Counted from the first letter of the stretch, positions 48,031-58,076 are shown. The stretch is DNA of 64,000 nt from Brucella grignonensis (GCF_002252505.1 NZ_NNRL01000169.1:149065-213064), one strand, 5' to 3'. Notes: generated by a model not told the origin, from the sequence alone. A program made the numbers and translations.

Positions 48031-49101
48031 GTGTCCGACAGGCCCAGCCAACAGACGCAACCAAGGAAGAGCAGCCCTTTGGAAAGTATCGAACGCGCAA
48101 TCAGAAATGCATTCGCAAAGTCGGATGCGCATAATCCGGTTACCCGTCAGCGCATTTATGAAGCGGCTTGGGGTGCACACGAGCGCGCGTTGACTGCCAA
48201 TGCTGCCCTTAGCGAAGATCAAAAGCAGCAGCGACGTCAGAAGATCAAGGCTGCTATTTCAGAGATAGAGGCTGAGTTTAAGTCTGGTTCTGCGGCGAAT
48301 GCTAAGCGAGAGCCGTCGCTGGACGCACCAGAATCCTCAGACCCTGTTTTGGGTGAGGGGGGGTACGAAGCTGGTCCTGCGCTCGATACAGCAGATATTC
48401 GCGCAACCTCGAAAAAGAAAAAGCGTGGCTCTGCCGATCTGGGTTATGAAGCAGGCGTCTCCCGCAAGGATCGCAAGAAAAAGCGTCGCTCGCCGCTTAT
48501 CAGCGTCGGTATCCCGGTAATGGTTATCGTTATTCTGGGATTGATTGGCTTCTCGCTTTACAACAGCTTTGCGGATTTTACGCGCGGCAATGGTTCAAGC
48601 CCGCTTTTGACAGATAATCGCATGGCGCCGATTAAAGAAGGCGAAGATCCGGAAGGACGCACCTGGATCAACATTTTCACGCCGACGGATGCTACGCGCA
48701 TGTCAGTGCAGGGTGGGGCGACCGCTGAAATCATGCGTGAAGGCACCAACAGTTTTGCTCGGGTTCAGTCGAAGGGCGCAAATGACAGTGTCACGTTTGA
48801 TGTGGGCGAAGGTGTGTTGAACCAGCTTATGGGTAAAAAGGCGACCTTTGATATTGTTGCCCGCAGCGATGATGGTAAGCCAACACAGATGTCGGTTAAC
48901 TGTGATTTTGCAGGTCTGGGTGATTGCGGGCGCAGACGTTATGACGTTCGTGATTCCGTGAGTGACTTCCTGTTCGATCAGGATTTTCAGGCGGGTCAAT
49001 CTGCTGGTCGTGCGGGCAAGATCACAATCAATTCTGATCTCAGTGGTGCAGGCAAGCCTGTTGATATTTTTGCAATTCGTGTAACCACTGCGGCTGAATA
49101 A
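48031..49101 (+). CDS. Conserved single-pass membrane protein of unknown function
   Basis: 356 residues from GTG 48031; no ATG with a better site is nearby. The N-terminal 150 residues are cytoplasmic, charged and probably helical (RIYEAAWGAHERALTAN), followed by lysine-rich KKKKRG and KKKRRS. One membrane helix, SVGIPVMVIVILGLIGFSLY, lies near 155-175. The remainder is a beta-rich extracytoplasmic domain with two cysteines (NCDFAGLGDCG). I do not recognise the family, but the sequence looks typical of the chromosomal backbone of this order. Convergent with the ligase gene, one base between the stops. Confidence 0.75.
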   Translation: MSDRPSQQTQPRKSSPLESIERAIRNAFAKSDAHNPVTRQRIYEAAWGAHERALTANAALSEDQKQQRRQKIKAAISEIEAEFKSGSAANAKREPSLDAPESSDPVLGEGGYEAGPALDTADIRATSKKKKRGSADLGYEAGVSRKDRKKKRRSPLISVGIPVMVIVILGLIGFSLYNSFADFTRGNGSSPLLTDNRMAPIKEGEDPEGRTWINIFTPTDATRMSVQGGATAEIMREGTNSFARVQSKGANDSVTFDVGEGVLNQLMGKKATFDIVARSDDGKPTQMSVNCDFAGLGDCGRRRYDVRDSVSDFLFDQDFQAGQSAGRAGKITINSDLSGAGKPVDIFAIRVTTAAE

Positions 49102-50724
49102 TCAGCTTAGCAGCTTTTCCAGTGTTTCAAGCCGGTCCGCTTCGCGGGGCGGCTTGTCCCAGCGAAGCCGTGAGAAACGCGGAAAGCGCATGGCGACGCC
49201 GGATTTATGGCGCGTGGAGCGGTTGAGACCCTCGAAAGCCACCTCCACCACCAGCCCATGATCGGGCTCGGCGCGGACCGATCGCACCGGGCCGAAGCGC
49301 TCGGTGGTGTTCTCGCGCACAAACTTGTCCAGCAATTTCAATTCTTCGTCCGTAAAGCCGAAATAGGCCTTGCCGACTGGTACCAGCACTGGCTCGTCTT
49401 CCGGTCCCGTCCAGACGGCAAAGGTGAAATCAGAATAATAGCTGGAGCGCTTGCCATGTCCACGCTGGGCATAGACGATCACGGCATCGACGGTGAAAGG
49501 ATCGCGCTTCCATTTGAACCAAGGTCCTTTCGGGCGTCCGGGCAGGTAGGTGCTGTCGTGACGCTTCAGCATCACGCCTTCAATGACGGGATGGGGTGGA
49601 TTGGCGCGAAACTGCGCCAGTTCCTGAAAGTCAGCGAAAGGCAGCACCGGCGAAAGATCGAACCGGCGAGGGTCGAGCTTGCTGATGAAACTTTGCAGGC
49701 GGGCACGGCGCTCGAAGAAAGGCAAGGAGCGCAAATCGTTGCCGGTCTGCTGGTTCCCTTCCTGCAACAGATCATAGGCCCGCACGAAAGCCGGATAGTC
49801 GCGTAACTGCTTCGCGCTCACGGTCTTGCGGTTCAGTCTTTGCTGGAGATCGGAAAAAGTGGCTGTTTCTATACCGGTTTCGCCGTGATGACCGACGAGT
49901 AGTTCGCCGTCGATTGCACCTTCGAAATCCATAGCTTCCAGAATATCCGGGAATGCGCCGGAAATATCGTCACCGGTACGTGAATAGAGACGGCGCACGC
50001 CGTCTTCCGAGACGGCCTGTACCCGAATGCCGTCCCACTTCCATTCGGCGCTGTAGGCGGATGCGTCAAGCGAGGGGATTTCAGTTTCGTCGAGTGCTGT
50101 CGCCAGCATGACGGGGCGAAACGGCGCGGCAGCGGTGGCAGCAGGTTTTTCGCCACGGCCTTCCAGCCAGGCGAAAAGCACCTCATAGGGCGGTGACTGG
50201 CCGTGCCAGAGTTCCTCGATTTCGACAACGTTGACGCCGCCAAAGTCAGCGAGAGCCTGTTTGGCCAAACGGGCGGAAACCCCAACGCGCAAACCACCGG
50301 TGACGAGCTTTAACAGCGCATAACGTTCGGAAATGCCGAGCAGATCAAGCCATCCGGCCACGAGCATCGGGCCTTCGCGGCGCGAAGCATTCTGCAATTC
50401 GTGAACCACGATCCCAAGTGGCAGATTTGCGCCGGGTGCGGTTTCACTGGGGCCGGGCCAGATAAGCGAAATCGTTTCGGCAAGATCACCGACATAGTCG
50501 TAGGAATAGGCAAAGAGTGCGGGATCGGTGCGCACGGCTATCAGTGCGCGCAGCATGGCGGGCTTCACGCTTTGCAGTTCGAGATCGCGCGTGATTGCCG
50601 CCAATGCCAGACCGCGATCCGGGTCGGGAGTAGCACGGAAATAGTCAACAAGCAGACGAAGCTTGCCGTTGCGCTGCGGCGTCAGAACCAGCCGGTCAAG
50701 AAGTTCAGCGAAAGCACGCATCAA
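49102..50724 (-). CDS. ATP-dependent DNA ligase, damage-response-associated
   Basis: 540 residues. The adenylation motif is EWKWDGIR, with the nucleotidyl lysine near 210. Downstream are IDGELLV, EGVMLKRHDSTY and GPWFKWKRD (motifs III, IV and V). Its N-terminal helical domain and length match bacterial LigB/LigC-type ligases of the ligase-associated DNA damage response cluster. It overlaps the MBL exonuclease gene by four bases and faces the helicase/PdeM pair, so all four proteins probably act in one repair pathway. Confidence 0.9.
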   Translation of the reverse strand: MMRAFAELLDRLVLTPQRNGKLRLLVDYFRATPDPDRGLALAAITRDLELQSVKPAMLRALIAVRTDPALFAYSYDYVGDLAETISLIWPGPSETAPGANLPLGIVVHELQNASRREGPMLVAGWLDLLGISERYALLKLVTGGLRVGVSARLAKQALADFGGVNVVEIEELWHGQSPPYEVLFAWLEGRGEKPAATAAAPFRPVMLATALDETEIPSLDASAYSAEWKWDGIRVQAVSEDGVRRLYSRTGDDISGAFPDILEAMDFEGAIDGELLVGHHGETGIETATFSDLQQRLNRKTVSAKQLRDYPAFVRAYDLLQEGNQQTGNDLRSLPFFERRARLQSFISKLDPRRFDLSPVLPFADFQELAQFRANPPHPVIEGVMLKRHDSTYLPGRPKGPWFKWKRDPFTVDAVIVYAQRGHGKRSSYYSDFTFAVWTGPEDEPVLVPVGKAYFGFTDEELKLLDKFVRENTTERFGPVRSVRAEPDHGLVVEVAFEGLNRSTRHKSGVAMRFPRFSRLRWDKPPREADRLETLEKLLS

Positions 50725-51734
50725 TCGCCCTCATCTTCATAGCCGATGAGATGCAGCGGCTTGGCCGGTATGTTCTGCAACTCGCACCAGCGAACAAGCG
50801 CTTCCTCGCGTCCATGCGTGACCCACACTTCGGCGGGTGCGATTTCCGTTATGGTCGCCGTCAGTTCATCCCAGTCGCAATGGTCGGAAATGATGAGTGG
50901 CAGTTCAACGCCCTGTTGCTTGGCGCGCTGGCGGATGCGCATCCAGCCGGAGGCGAAGGCCGAGATAGGATCGGGAAAACGCCGCGCCCAGCGGTCGGAA
51001 AAAGCCGATGGAGGACCGACGATGATCTTGCCTGCAAAATTGGGCTGCGCTTCGTCACGTTCCAGCGTTGCCGGTTCAAGCGGACCGAGATCGATGCCTT
51101 GTGCCTGGTAATAATCGCAGATCTTTTCCAGTGCACCGTGAATATAGATCGGTTCCGAGTAGCCTGCATTGCGTATGAGTTTGATAACCCGCTGTGCCTT
51201 GCCCAGCGAATAGGCACTGACAAGGTGCGCCCGTTCAGGAAATTGCCGGATTGATTTGAGAAGCATCGCGATCTCGTGCGACGCATCCGGGTGACGAAAT
51301 ACTGGCAGTGCAAAAGTTGCTTCGGTGATGAAGACATCACAGGCGACAGGTTCAAACGGCGCGCATGTTGGATCGGCCGCGCGCTTGTAATCGCCGGAAG
51401 CGACAATGCGGGTTCCGTCCTTCTCCACCGCGATCTGGGCCGAGCCGAGCACATGGCCCGCGCCATGAAAATTGACCCGGACACCATTGATCGTCAGGGT
51501 TTCGCCGAGGCCTATCGGTTGCGTGGTTTCGGCGAAATTTGCGCCATAGCGGAGCGCCATGATGTCGAGCGTTTCGGGTGTTGCCAGCACATGGGTGTGG
51601 CCCGAGCGGGCATGATCGGAATGCCCGTGGGTGATGAGCGCGCGTTCCACCGGACGCACGGGGTCGATGTAGAAATCGCCGGGCGGGCAATAAAGACCTT
51701 TGGGAGAGGAGCAGAGAAGCTGGTTGAAACGCAT
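50721..51734 (-). CDS. Ligase-associated DNA exonuclease, metallo-beta-lactamase fold
   Basis: 337 residues if ATG 51734 (MRFNQLL) is used; the frame extends far upstream but that part overlaps the divergent helicase and lacks family sequence. An ATG near 51785 is also possible. Metal motif HGHSDHARSGH, then GAGHVLGSAQI, ASGDYKRA and the C-terminal ISDHCDWDEL and WVTHGREEALVRW. Related to Artemis/SNM1-type nucleases. It processes DNA ends for the ligase encoded immediately downstream. Confidence 0.88.
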   Translation of the reverse strand: MRFNQLLCSSPKGLYCPPGDFYIDPVRPVERALITHGHSDHARSGHTHVLATPETLDIMALRYGANFAETTQPIGLGETLTINGVRVNFHGAGHVLGSAQIAVEKDGTRIVASGDYKRAADPTCAPFEPVACDVFITEATFALPVFRHPDASHEIAMLLKSIRQFPERAHLVSAYSLGKAQRVIKLIRNAGYSEPIYIHGALEKICDYYQAQGIDLGPLEPATLERDEAQPNFAGKIIVGPPSAFSDRWARRFPDPISAFASGWMRIRQRAKQQGVELPLIISDHCDWDELTATITEIAPAEVWVTHGREEALVRWCELQNIPAKPLHLIGYEDEGD

Positions 51735-51856
51735 GGTTTGAAGATAGGTCACGAAGTTCGCCCCGAAAAGAGAGGGAGCTTGCATCTGCTGACAAAATGA
51801 GAACAAAAGTGAACAAACACCTTGGCGGCTTGCCTTGCTGCGATTAGATTGACGGC

Positions 51857-54373
51857 GTGACACTGAACCTGAAACCCGCCGCCGCATCTGCCGCTTTTCC
51901 CTTGCCGGACCGTTTTCTCGAATGGTTTGCGGCCAAGGGCTGGTCGCCGCGCGCGCATCAGCTTGAGCTTCTGGCCCGTGCCGAACAGGGACAGTCCACG
52001 CTTCTGATCGCACCCACCGGGGCGGGTAAAACGCTGGCCGGGTTTCTGCCTGCATTGGTGGATCTGGAAAAACGTGGGCGCTTAAAGCCCGGCTTGGCGA
52101 AGCGCGGAGTTCACACGCTCTATATTTCCCCCTTGAAAGCGCTTGCCGTCGATATTCATCGCAATCTGACGGTGCCGGTCGAGGAAATGGGTCTCGACAT
52201 CACCATCGAGACACGGACCGGTGACACGCCCGCACACAAACGCCAGCGACAGAAGCTTGCGCCACCGGATATTCTGCTGACCACGCCAGAGCAGCTTGCG
52301 CTGTTGATCGCATCCAAAGGTTCGGAACAGTTCTTCAAGGGCCTGCGCTATGTGGTGCTGGACGAATTGCACTCGCTGGTGATTTCCAAGCGCGGGCATT
52401 TGCTGGCGCTGGGGCTGGCGCGGCTGCGCCGCCTGCAACCGCAATTGCAGACCATCGGCCTTTCCGCCACGGTGGCTGAGCCCGATGAACTGCGCCGCTG
52501 GCTGGTTGAACAGGACGGCACCGGGCCGATGGCCGGTCTTGTGACGGTGGATGGCGGTGCCAAGCCGGAAATTACCATTCTCGATTCCGACGAGCGGGTG
52601 CCATGGTCGGGCCATTCGTCACGCTATGCCATTCCCGACATCTACGAAGCGATCCGCCAGAACAAGACGACGCTTTTATTCGTCAATACGCGCAGTCAGG
52701 CGGAGATGCTGTTTCAGGAGCTGTGGCGAGTCAATGAGGACACGCTGCCCATTGCGCTGCATCATGGTTCGCTCGATGCCAGCCAGCGCCGCAAGGTCGA
52801 GCAGGCCATGGCCGCCAACACATTGCGGGCTGTGGTCGCGACTTCGACGCTTGATCTGGGGATTGATTGGGGCGATGTCGATCTGGTCATTCATGTCGGT
52901 GCACCGAAAGGGGCGAGCCGCCTTGCGCAGCGCATTGGCCGTGCCAATCACCGCATGGACGAGCCAAGCCGCGCCATTCTCGTACCCGCCAATCGCTTCG
53001 AGGTGATGGAGTGCCGTGCTGCACTTGATGCCAATTATCTGGGCGCCCAGGATACGCCACCCTTGATCGATGGAGCGCTGGATGTGCTGGCGCAACACGT
53101 GCTCGGCATGGCCTGTGCCGAGCCTTTCAACGCCGATCAGCTTTATCGTGAAGTGCAGAGCGCTGCACCCTATTCAAACCTTCCGCGAGACACGTTCGAC
53201 CGCATTCTGGATTTTGTGGCGACTGGCGGCTACGCGCTCAAGACCTATGAGCGGTTTGCGAAAATCCGCAAGACGGTGGACGGAACGTGGCGGGTCTCCA
53301 ATCCGCGCATCGCGCAGCAATATCGGCTTAACATCGGCACGATTGTCGAAGCGCCGGAGCTCAATGTCCGGCTTACTCGTGGCGGCAAGGGCGGAAATGC
53401 GCGCGGCGGACGTGTTCTTGGTCGCATCGAGGAATATTTCCTTGAGACGCTCACTGCTGGCGACACGTTCCTTTTTGCAGGCAAGGTGCTGCGGTTTGAA
53501 GGTATCCGTGAGAACGAATGTATCGCCTCCAATGCTGCCGGGCAGGATGCCAAGATTCCTGTCTATGCAGGTGGCAAGTTTCCGCTTTCCACCTATCTCG
53601 CCGCGCAGGTGCGCGCCATGCTTGCCGACCGCACGCGCTGGCAGTTTTTGCCGGAACAGGTGCGGGAATGGCTGGAAGTGCAGCAATGGAAATCCGTGCT
53701 GCCAGCAACGGACGAGCTGCTGATCGAAACCTTTCCGCGCGGCAATCGCTTCTACATGGTCGCCTATCCGTTTGAGGGCAGGCTGGCACATCAGACGCTT
53801 GGCATGTTGCTGACGCGCCGTCTGGAGCGCATGGGCGCACATCCGCTTGGCTTTGTCGCGACCGATTATTCGCTGGGACTCTGGGGCCTCAAGGATATGG
53901 GCGCGCTGATCGGCACTGGAAAGCTCAATCTCCCCCGCCTGTTCGACGAGGATATGCTGGGGGACGATCTCGAAGCCTGGCTCGATGAAAGCTACCTTTT
54001 GAAACGCACTTTCCGCAATTGCGCCGTGATTTCAGGGCTTATCGAGCGCCGTCATCCGGGACAGGAGAAAACGGGCCGTCAGGTTACGGTTTCCACTGAC
54101 CTGATCTATGACGTGCTGCGGACCCACGAGCCGGACCATATATTGTTGCAGGCGACGCGCGCGGATGCGGCGACCGGACTTCTGGATATCAGGCGTCTTG
54201 GCGACATGCTGGCGCGCGTGAAAGGTCATCTTTTGCACAAGCCGCTCGACAGGATTTCACCGCTGGCGCTGCCTGTGATGCTCGAAATCGGGCGCGAGCG
54301 TGTGGCGGGTGAGGGCGATGAAATGCTGCTTGCAGAGGCCGCAGATGATCTGATCAAAGAGGCGATGCAATGA
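51857..54373 (+). CDS. Ligase-associated DEXH-box helicase (Lhr-core family)
   Basis: 838 residues from GTG 51857. Walker A APTGAGKTLAG near 55, DELH in VVLDELHSL, LSATV motif III, ATSTLDLGIDWGDVDLVIHV (V) and QRIGRANHR (VI). The C-terminal half is the Lhr-type winged-helix and beta-barrel core. It is divergent from the exonuclease gene across about 120 bases and overlaps pdeM by four bases. Known family context: DNA damage response with ligase, exonuclease and phosphoesterase. Confidence 0.9.
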   Translation: MTLNLKPAAASAAFPLPDRFLEWFAAKGWSPRAHQLELLARAEQGQSTLLIAPTGAGKTLAGFLPALVDLEKRGRLKPGLAKRGVHTLYISPLKALAVDIHRNLTVPVEEMGLDITIETRTGDTPAHKRQRQKLAPPDILLTTPEQLALLIASKGSEQFFKGLRYVVLDELHSLVISKRGHLLALGLARLRRLQPQLQTIGLSATVAEPDELRRWLVEQDGTGPMAGLVTVDGGAKPEITILDSDERVPWSGHSSRYAIPDIYEAIRQNKTTLLFVNTRSQAEMLFQELWRVNEDTLPIALHHGSLDASQRRKVEQAMAANTLRAVVATSTLDLGIDWGDVDLVIHVGAPKGASRLAQRIGRANHRMDEPSRAILVPANRFEVMECRAALDANYLGAQDTPPLIDGALDVLAQHVLGMACAEPFNADQLYREVQSAAPYSNLPRDTFDRILDFVATGGYALKTYERFAKIRKTVDGTWRVSNPRIAQQYRLNIGTIVEAPELNVRLTRGGKGGNARGGRVLGRIEEYFLETLTAGDTFLFAGKVLRFEGIRENECIASNAAGQDAKIPVYAGGKFPLSTYLAAQVRAMLADRTRWQFLPEQVREWLEVQQWKSVLPATDELLIETFPRGNRFYMVAYPFEGRLAHQTLGMLLTRRLERMGAHPLGFVATDYSLGLWGLKDMGALIGTGKLNLPRLFDEDMLGDDLEAWLDESYLLKRTFRNCAVISGLIERRHPGQEKTGRQVTVSTDLIYDVLRTHEPDHILLQATRADAATGLLDIRRLGDMLARVKGHLLHKPLDRISPLALPVMLEIGRERVAGEGDEMLLAEAADDLIKEAMQ

Positions 54374-55086
54374 AGACTGCAGTATGGGGCAATGGAGAGG
54401 CCTACAGTCTGGCCCATACGGAAGTGCGTGGCGTTGCAGCTGTGTGCGATCCATCCGGTGCACTGTTCCTGCCCGACCTGCATATGCTGATCGTTTCCGA
54501 TCTGCATCTGGAAAAAGGTTCATCCTTTGCCCGGCGCGGCCAGCTCATCCCACCTTATGATACAGCAGCGACGCTCGATATGCTGGCGCTGGCAATCGCG
54601 CGTTATCAGCCGCGAACCGTCATCAGCCTTGGCGACAGTTTTCACGATGCAACCGCCAGCGAACGCCTGCCGTCGCTTTATGCCATCCGGCTGAAATCGC
54701 TTATGGAGCATCGGGACTGGTTCTGGATCACTGGCAATCACGATCCGGATCGCCCGGTCGACCTGCCGGGCGATTGTGTGGAGGAACTGGCAATCGGGCC
54801 GCTTACCTTCCGGCATGAACCATCGCGCAAGGCCGGGCAGGGCGAGATTGCAGGGCACCTTCACCCCGCAGCCCGCATCGTGCGACGTGGACGGTCAGTA
54901 CGCCGCCCCTGTTTTGTTAGCGACGGGGAAAGGCTCATCATGCCTGCTTTCGGCGCCTATACGGGTGCGCTGAATATTCTGGATCGCGCCTTTCGGGGGC
55001 TATTCGCTGACGAGACCCTGCGCGCCTATATGCTGGGACAGGGCAAGGTTTACCCGATTGCGCGCGGCGCGCTGGTGGGCGGCTAA
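54370..55086 (+). CDS. pdeM: Ligase-associated phosphoesterase PdeM
   Basis: 238 residues, calcineurin-like metallophosphoesterase. Metal-binding blocks in order: SDLHLEKG, SLGDSFHD, ITGNHDPD and EIAGHLHPA, all intact. Proposed to remove 3' blocking groups or nick DNA in the ligase-associated repair set. Translationally coupled to the helicase by a four-base overlap; its last four bases overlap the end of the convergent TIGR02186 gene. Confidence 0.88.
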   Translation: MKTAVWGNGEAYSLAHTEVRGVAAVCDPSGALFLPDLHMLIVSDLHLEKGSSFARRGQLIPPYDTAATLDMLALAIARYQPRTVISLGDSFHDATASERLPSLYAIRLKSLMEHRDWFWITGNHDPDRPVDLPGDCVEELAIGPLTFRHEPSRKAGQGEIAGHLHPAARIVRRGRSVRRPCFVSDGERLIMPAFGAYTGALNILDRAFRGLFADETLRAYMLGQGKVYPIARGALVGG

Positions 55087-55907
55087 TCTTTTTTGAATAA
55101 AACACGTCCGGCCCAGCCGGTGAAGACAGCCAGAAACACCGCGAACAAGCCGTAATAGAAACTATATTTATGCGCGGCGTCATAGATGCTTTGCTCTACG
55201 CCCGCCTTCACGATTTCAAGACTGGCATTGGCCTCGCGCAGAAAGACACCGTTGCGGAACAAAAGAGCACGGGCGCGATGGCGACCGACTGGCACATTGG
55301 CTGAGAGGTTAAGCGTTGCGCGAAACAATGTGCGCGAGATAAATTCCACACTGCCGATGCGCTGGCTGTAAAGACCTTGCCGTATTTTCATCTCGCGCAA
55401 TTCGTTGCCGAATGTCGGGATATTGCCCGACAGGCTCGCAGGGTCTTCTGGCCTCAGATAAAAATTGCGGACACCGACTGAAAGCTGGCGGTAGATTTTG
55501 TCATCCGCGATATCCTGCAAGTTGCGTGTCGAAGCCAACGAATAGGAAAGCGGGACTCCAAGGAAGGTTTCAGAATCTGCATTCACCCAGACACCGAGGT
55601 AGCGGTCCTTCTTGCGCACCACGAGGTCGCGCGACGGGCCTTGCAGAACGACGATGATGTCGTAGCGTCCCTGCCGCTGGATCATTGGATCAGCATTATC
55701 CAGCGCGCCGAAGATTGTGAGATCGGTGCCACCAAAATTGGAGGTGATGGCAATCGTCTCGGTTGAAAGACCAATCTCAATGGTTTCTTCAGCAGGATTT
55801 TGCAGTTGCGGCACAGCATTGCCATCGCCGCTGGAATTGATCTGCGCTGATACCGGGGCTGCTGCAAAGCAGAGAAGAAAAGCGGGTATGAGCCTGAGTT
55901 TCCTCAT
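55083..55907 (-). CDS. TIGR02186-family membrane-anchored exported protein
   Basis: 274 residues. Signal peptide 1-21 (LIPAFLLCFAAAPVSA), a beta-rich extracytoplasmic region with GLSTETIAITSNFGGTDLTIFG, and a C-terminal membrane helix YGLFAVFLAVFTGWAGRVLF ending in KKD. It belongs to a family of unknown function nearly always encoded beside a TauE/SafE exporter, as here, one base after it. It probably assists that transporter in the envelope. Confidence 0.85.
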   Translation of the reverse strand: MRKLRLIPAFLLCFAAAPVSAQINSSGDGNAVPQLQNPAEETIEIGLSTETIAITSNFGGTDLTIFGALDNADPMIQRQGRYDIIVVLQGPSRDLVVRKKDRYLGVWVNADSETFLGVPLSYSLASTRNLQDIADDKIYRQLSVGVRNFYLRPEDPASLSGNIPTFGNELREMKIRQGLYSQRIGSVEFISRTLFRATLNLSANVPVGRHRARALLFRNGVFLREANASLEIVKAGVEQSIYDAAHKYSFYYGLFAVFLAVFTGWAGRVLFKKD

Positions 55908-55908
55908 G

Positions 55909-56829
55909 TTACATATCCGCTATTGTGATTGAGAACAGATTATCGGGTCGTACAAAAAGGCCGAATGCAAGACGCAGGCCTACGGCAAGAACCAGCAAGG
56001 CAAGCAACAGGCGTAGCTGTTCACCACGCAATTTCTGGCCTACACGCGCACCATATTGCGCACCAATTACGCCACCGAGCATTAGAAGAAATGCCAGCAC
56101 GATATCGATGGACTGGTTGGTTGTCGCCTGCATCACTGTGGTGAATGCTGTGACGAATGTGATCTGAAACAGCGATGTGCCGACAACCACATTGGTCGGA
56201 ACGTGCAGCAGATAGATGAGCGCTGGCACCATGATGAAGCCGCCGCCAACACCCATCACAGATGACAGAAGGCCGATGAAAAAGCCGATACCGAGTACCG
56301 GAATGATGCTGACATAGATGGTGGATGCGCGAAACCGCATCTTGAACGGCAGCTTATGGATCCAGGTGTGCTGCCCCGGGCGGCGGATTGCGCCAGCCTG
56401 TCCTTTTTTGACACGGCGAAGCGCCTGCATGCTTTCAACCAGCATGAGCCCGCCAACGGTGCCAAGGAAGAAGACGTATAGGATCGAAACGATCAGATCG
56501 AGCTGGCCTAAATCACGCAGCCACGAGAACACGAAAATGCCGAGCAGCGATCCGACTATACCGCCTGCAACCAGAAACAGGCCAAGCTTGATATCGAGCG
56601 TGCGACGTTTGAAATGCGCCAGCGCGCCGGAAACCGACGAGGCGATGACCTGATTGGCGCCGGTGGCCACGGCAATGGCTGGTGGAATGTTATAAAAGAT
56701 CAACAAAGGTGTGATCAGAAATCCGCCGCCAACACCGAACAATCCAGAAAGAAAACCAACGGCAGCGCCCATGCCGAGCAGAACCAGCATGTTGACCGAT
56801 AATTCCGCAATGGGAAGGTAAATACCCAA
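55909..56829 (-). CDS. TauE/SafE-family sulfite/sulfonate-type exporter
   Basis: 306 residues from TTG 56829 (MGIYLPIAELSVN), chosen because relatives start with this segment; a later ATG at 56790 is possible. About eight to nine membrane helices with the two inverted family repeats: GAAVGFLSGLFGVGGGFLITPLL and GLLSSVMGVGGGFIMVPALIYLL. Between them is a cytoplasmic loop with RRVKKGQAGAIRRPGQ. It exports small organosulfur or sulfite anions; the exact substrate is unknown. Paired with the TIGR02186 gene. Confidence 0.85.
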   Translation of the reverse strand: MGIYLPIAELSVNMLVLLGMGAAVGFLSGLFGVGGGFLITPLLIFYNIPPAIAVATGANQVIASSVSGALAHFKRRTLDIKLGLFLVAGGIVGSLLGIFVFSWLRDLGQLDLIVSILYVFFLGTVGGLMLVESMQALRRVKKGQAGAIRRPGQHTWIHKLPFKMRFRASTIYVSIIPVLGIGFFIGLLSSVMGVGGGFIMVPALIYLLHVPTNVVVGTSLFQITFVTAFTTVMQATTNQSIDIVLAFLLMLGGVIGAQYGARVGQKLRGEQLRLLLALLVLAVGLRLAFGLFVRPDNLFSITIADM

Positions 56830-57159
56830 TTCCGAACCCGGTTTCTGTAACGCACAACACGCAGCCCGTTGCGGCCGCGCCATGCCGCAAGGTCTGTCTC
56901 AATTTTGCTAAAGCAAGTCTTCCTCAGATTGTTGCCTTAACAGTTTAGTTTGCTGCGCATCTTGCCCGAAACCAACTCAGATTTTTCGGGATACGCCCTT
57001 AGAGGTCTTGCTCTTTCGGTGCAGGGAAGTCAAACCCCGATTGATAATAGAGTTACTTTGGCAAACAATGTGAGAAGAAAATGGCACATTGTTGTTTGTT
57101 AACAACAATGTTGTCACCAGCCTTGTCAGAAAAACTTCATATTGCCGATGTGAAATCGG
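56830..57159. other. Spacer with an AT-rich palindrome
   Basis: No gene seen. It contains the presumed promoter of the exporter and a perfect 11-base palindrome at 57086-57111 (ACATTGTTGTT, four-base loop, complement). On the minus strand TTTTCTTC follows, so the palindrome may terminate the orphan gene to its right. Confidence 0.5.
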
Positions 57160-57714
57160 CTATTCAATGTAGCTCTGGCGGTTACTGAGAATGATCGAAA
57201 TATGATCTTTTGGCGTTATGACCGCGTAGGTCGATGACGGATAGAATTGTGCTCTGATCGAGATATTGTTGGATATCTTGTTGTCGACGAGGCCGCCGTT
57301 TTTAATCACGTAGAGAAAGAGATTTGTGATGCTGGCGCCATAGGAGCCGGCGAATTTGCTGTTCGATGTAAAGCCGAATGAGGTTGTATTCTCCGAATAA
57401 TATTCCCCGTTCGTGATTAACCAGTCCTCGGTTGGATTGGAGCGAGACATTGTAGTTTTTTTGCCGTCTGGTGTCGAGAAACTCAGGTTGAATGATAGCG
57501 CAATATAAATATTCTTGAGTTCACTCGTTCCGGACAAGACTTTGAATAGCGATTTATAGGGATGGAAATCGTCGGCTTGTATGAGCTGACGGTCCGGCGA
57601 CGATATTTCAAAATCAATCGCGTCGCCCTGAAACCCTTTAACATCCTTGTCGAGTGCAAGGGGTATTTTGGCAATTATGCCATTTTCCATCTCGTTATTT
57701 ACATGCAAAAGCAT
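57160..57714 (-). CDS. Orphan protein of unknown function
   Basis: 184 residues from ATG 57714, preceded by AGGGGG at eight bases; a GTG one codon earlier is less likely. No signal peptide or membrane helix. Sequence is rich in polar and aromatic residues (DDFHPYKSLFKVLSG, YYSENTTSFGFTSNSKF), with alternating hydrophobic patterns suggesting a beta sandwich. I do not recognise it. Composition is more AT-rich than neighbours and it is flanked by two gene-poor spacers, which suggests recent acquisition. Confidence 0.65.
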   Translation of the reverse strand: MLLHVNNEMENGIIAKIPLALDKDVKGFQGDAIDFEISSPDRQLIQADDFHPYKSLFKVLSGTSELKNIYIALSFNLSFSTPDGKKTTMSRSNPTEDWLITNGEYYSENTTSFGFTSNSKFAGSYGASITNLFLYVIKNGGLVDNKISNNISIRAQFYPSSTYAVITPKDHISIILSNRQSYIE

Positions 57715-57717
57715 CAC

Positions 57718-58076
57718 ATGGCCCCCTGGTTTTATTGATTAAATAATAAGCGGCGGCAATTGGATTCAAGCTGTTATTTATTCCAGAATGTAAGTTCGTT
57801 GATGGAGAACTTTACAGTCTTTAGCGCTGTTGACGTTTCCGGAAATCTTTACAATTCGCGGGGAGGTTGCGAGGCAGCACAGGTGCCAAGATAAGATACC
57901 GTATTCTGGCTCTGACGGCATCAGAGACGCCGAAGTGTGCGTCTATTCATCGACGGAAAAATTGACCAACGACACCAAACACAACGAGACCGCAAAATTA
58001 TACTGCGATCCCGCATCAATTATCGCAGATCAAGACAGCATCACGCCTTGATAAAGTGCAAGCGCCACTCGGGCTT
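57718..58076. other. Gene-free spacer
   Basis: About 360 bases with no credible gene on either strand. It should contain the promoter of the orphan gene to the left. Nothing else stands out. Confidence 0.5.
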
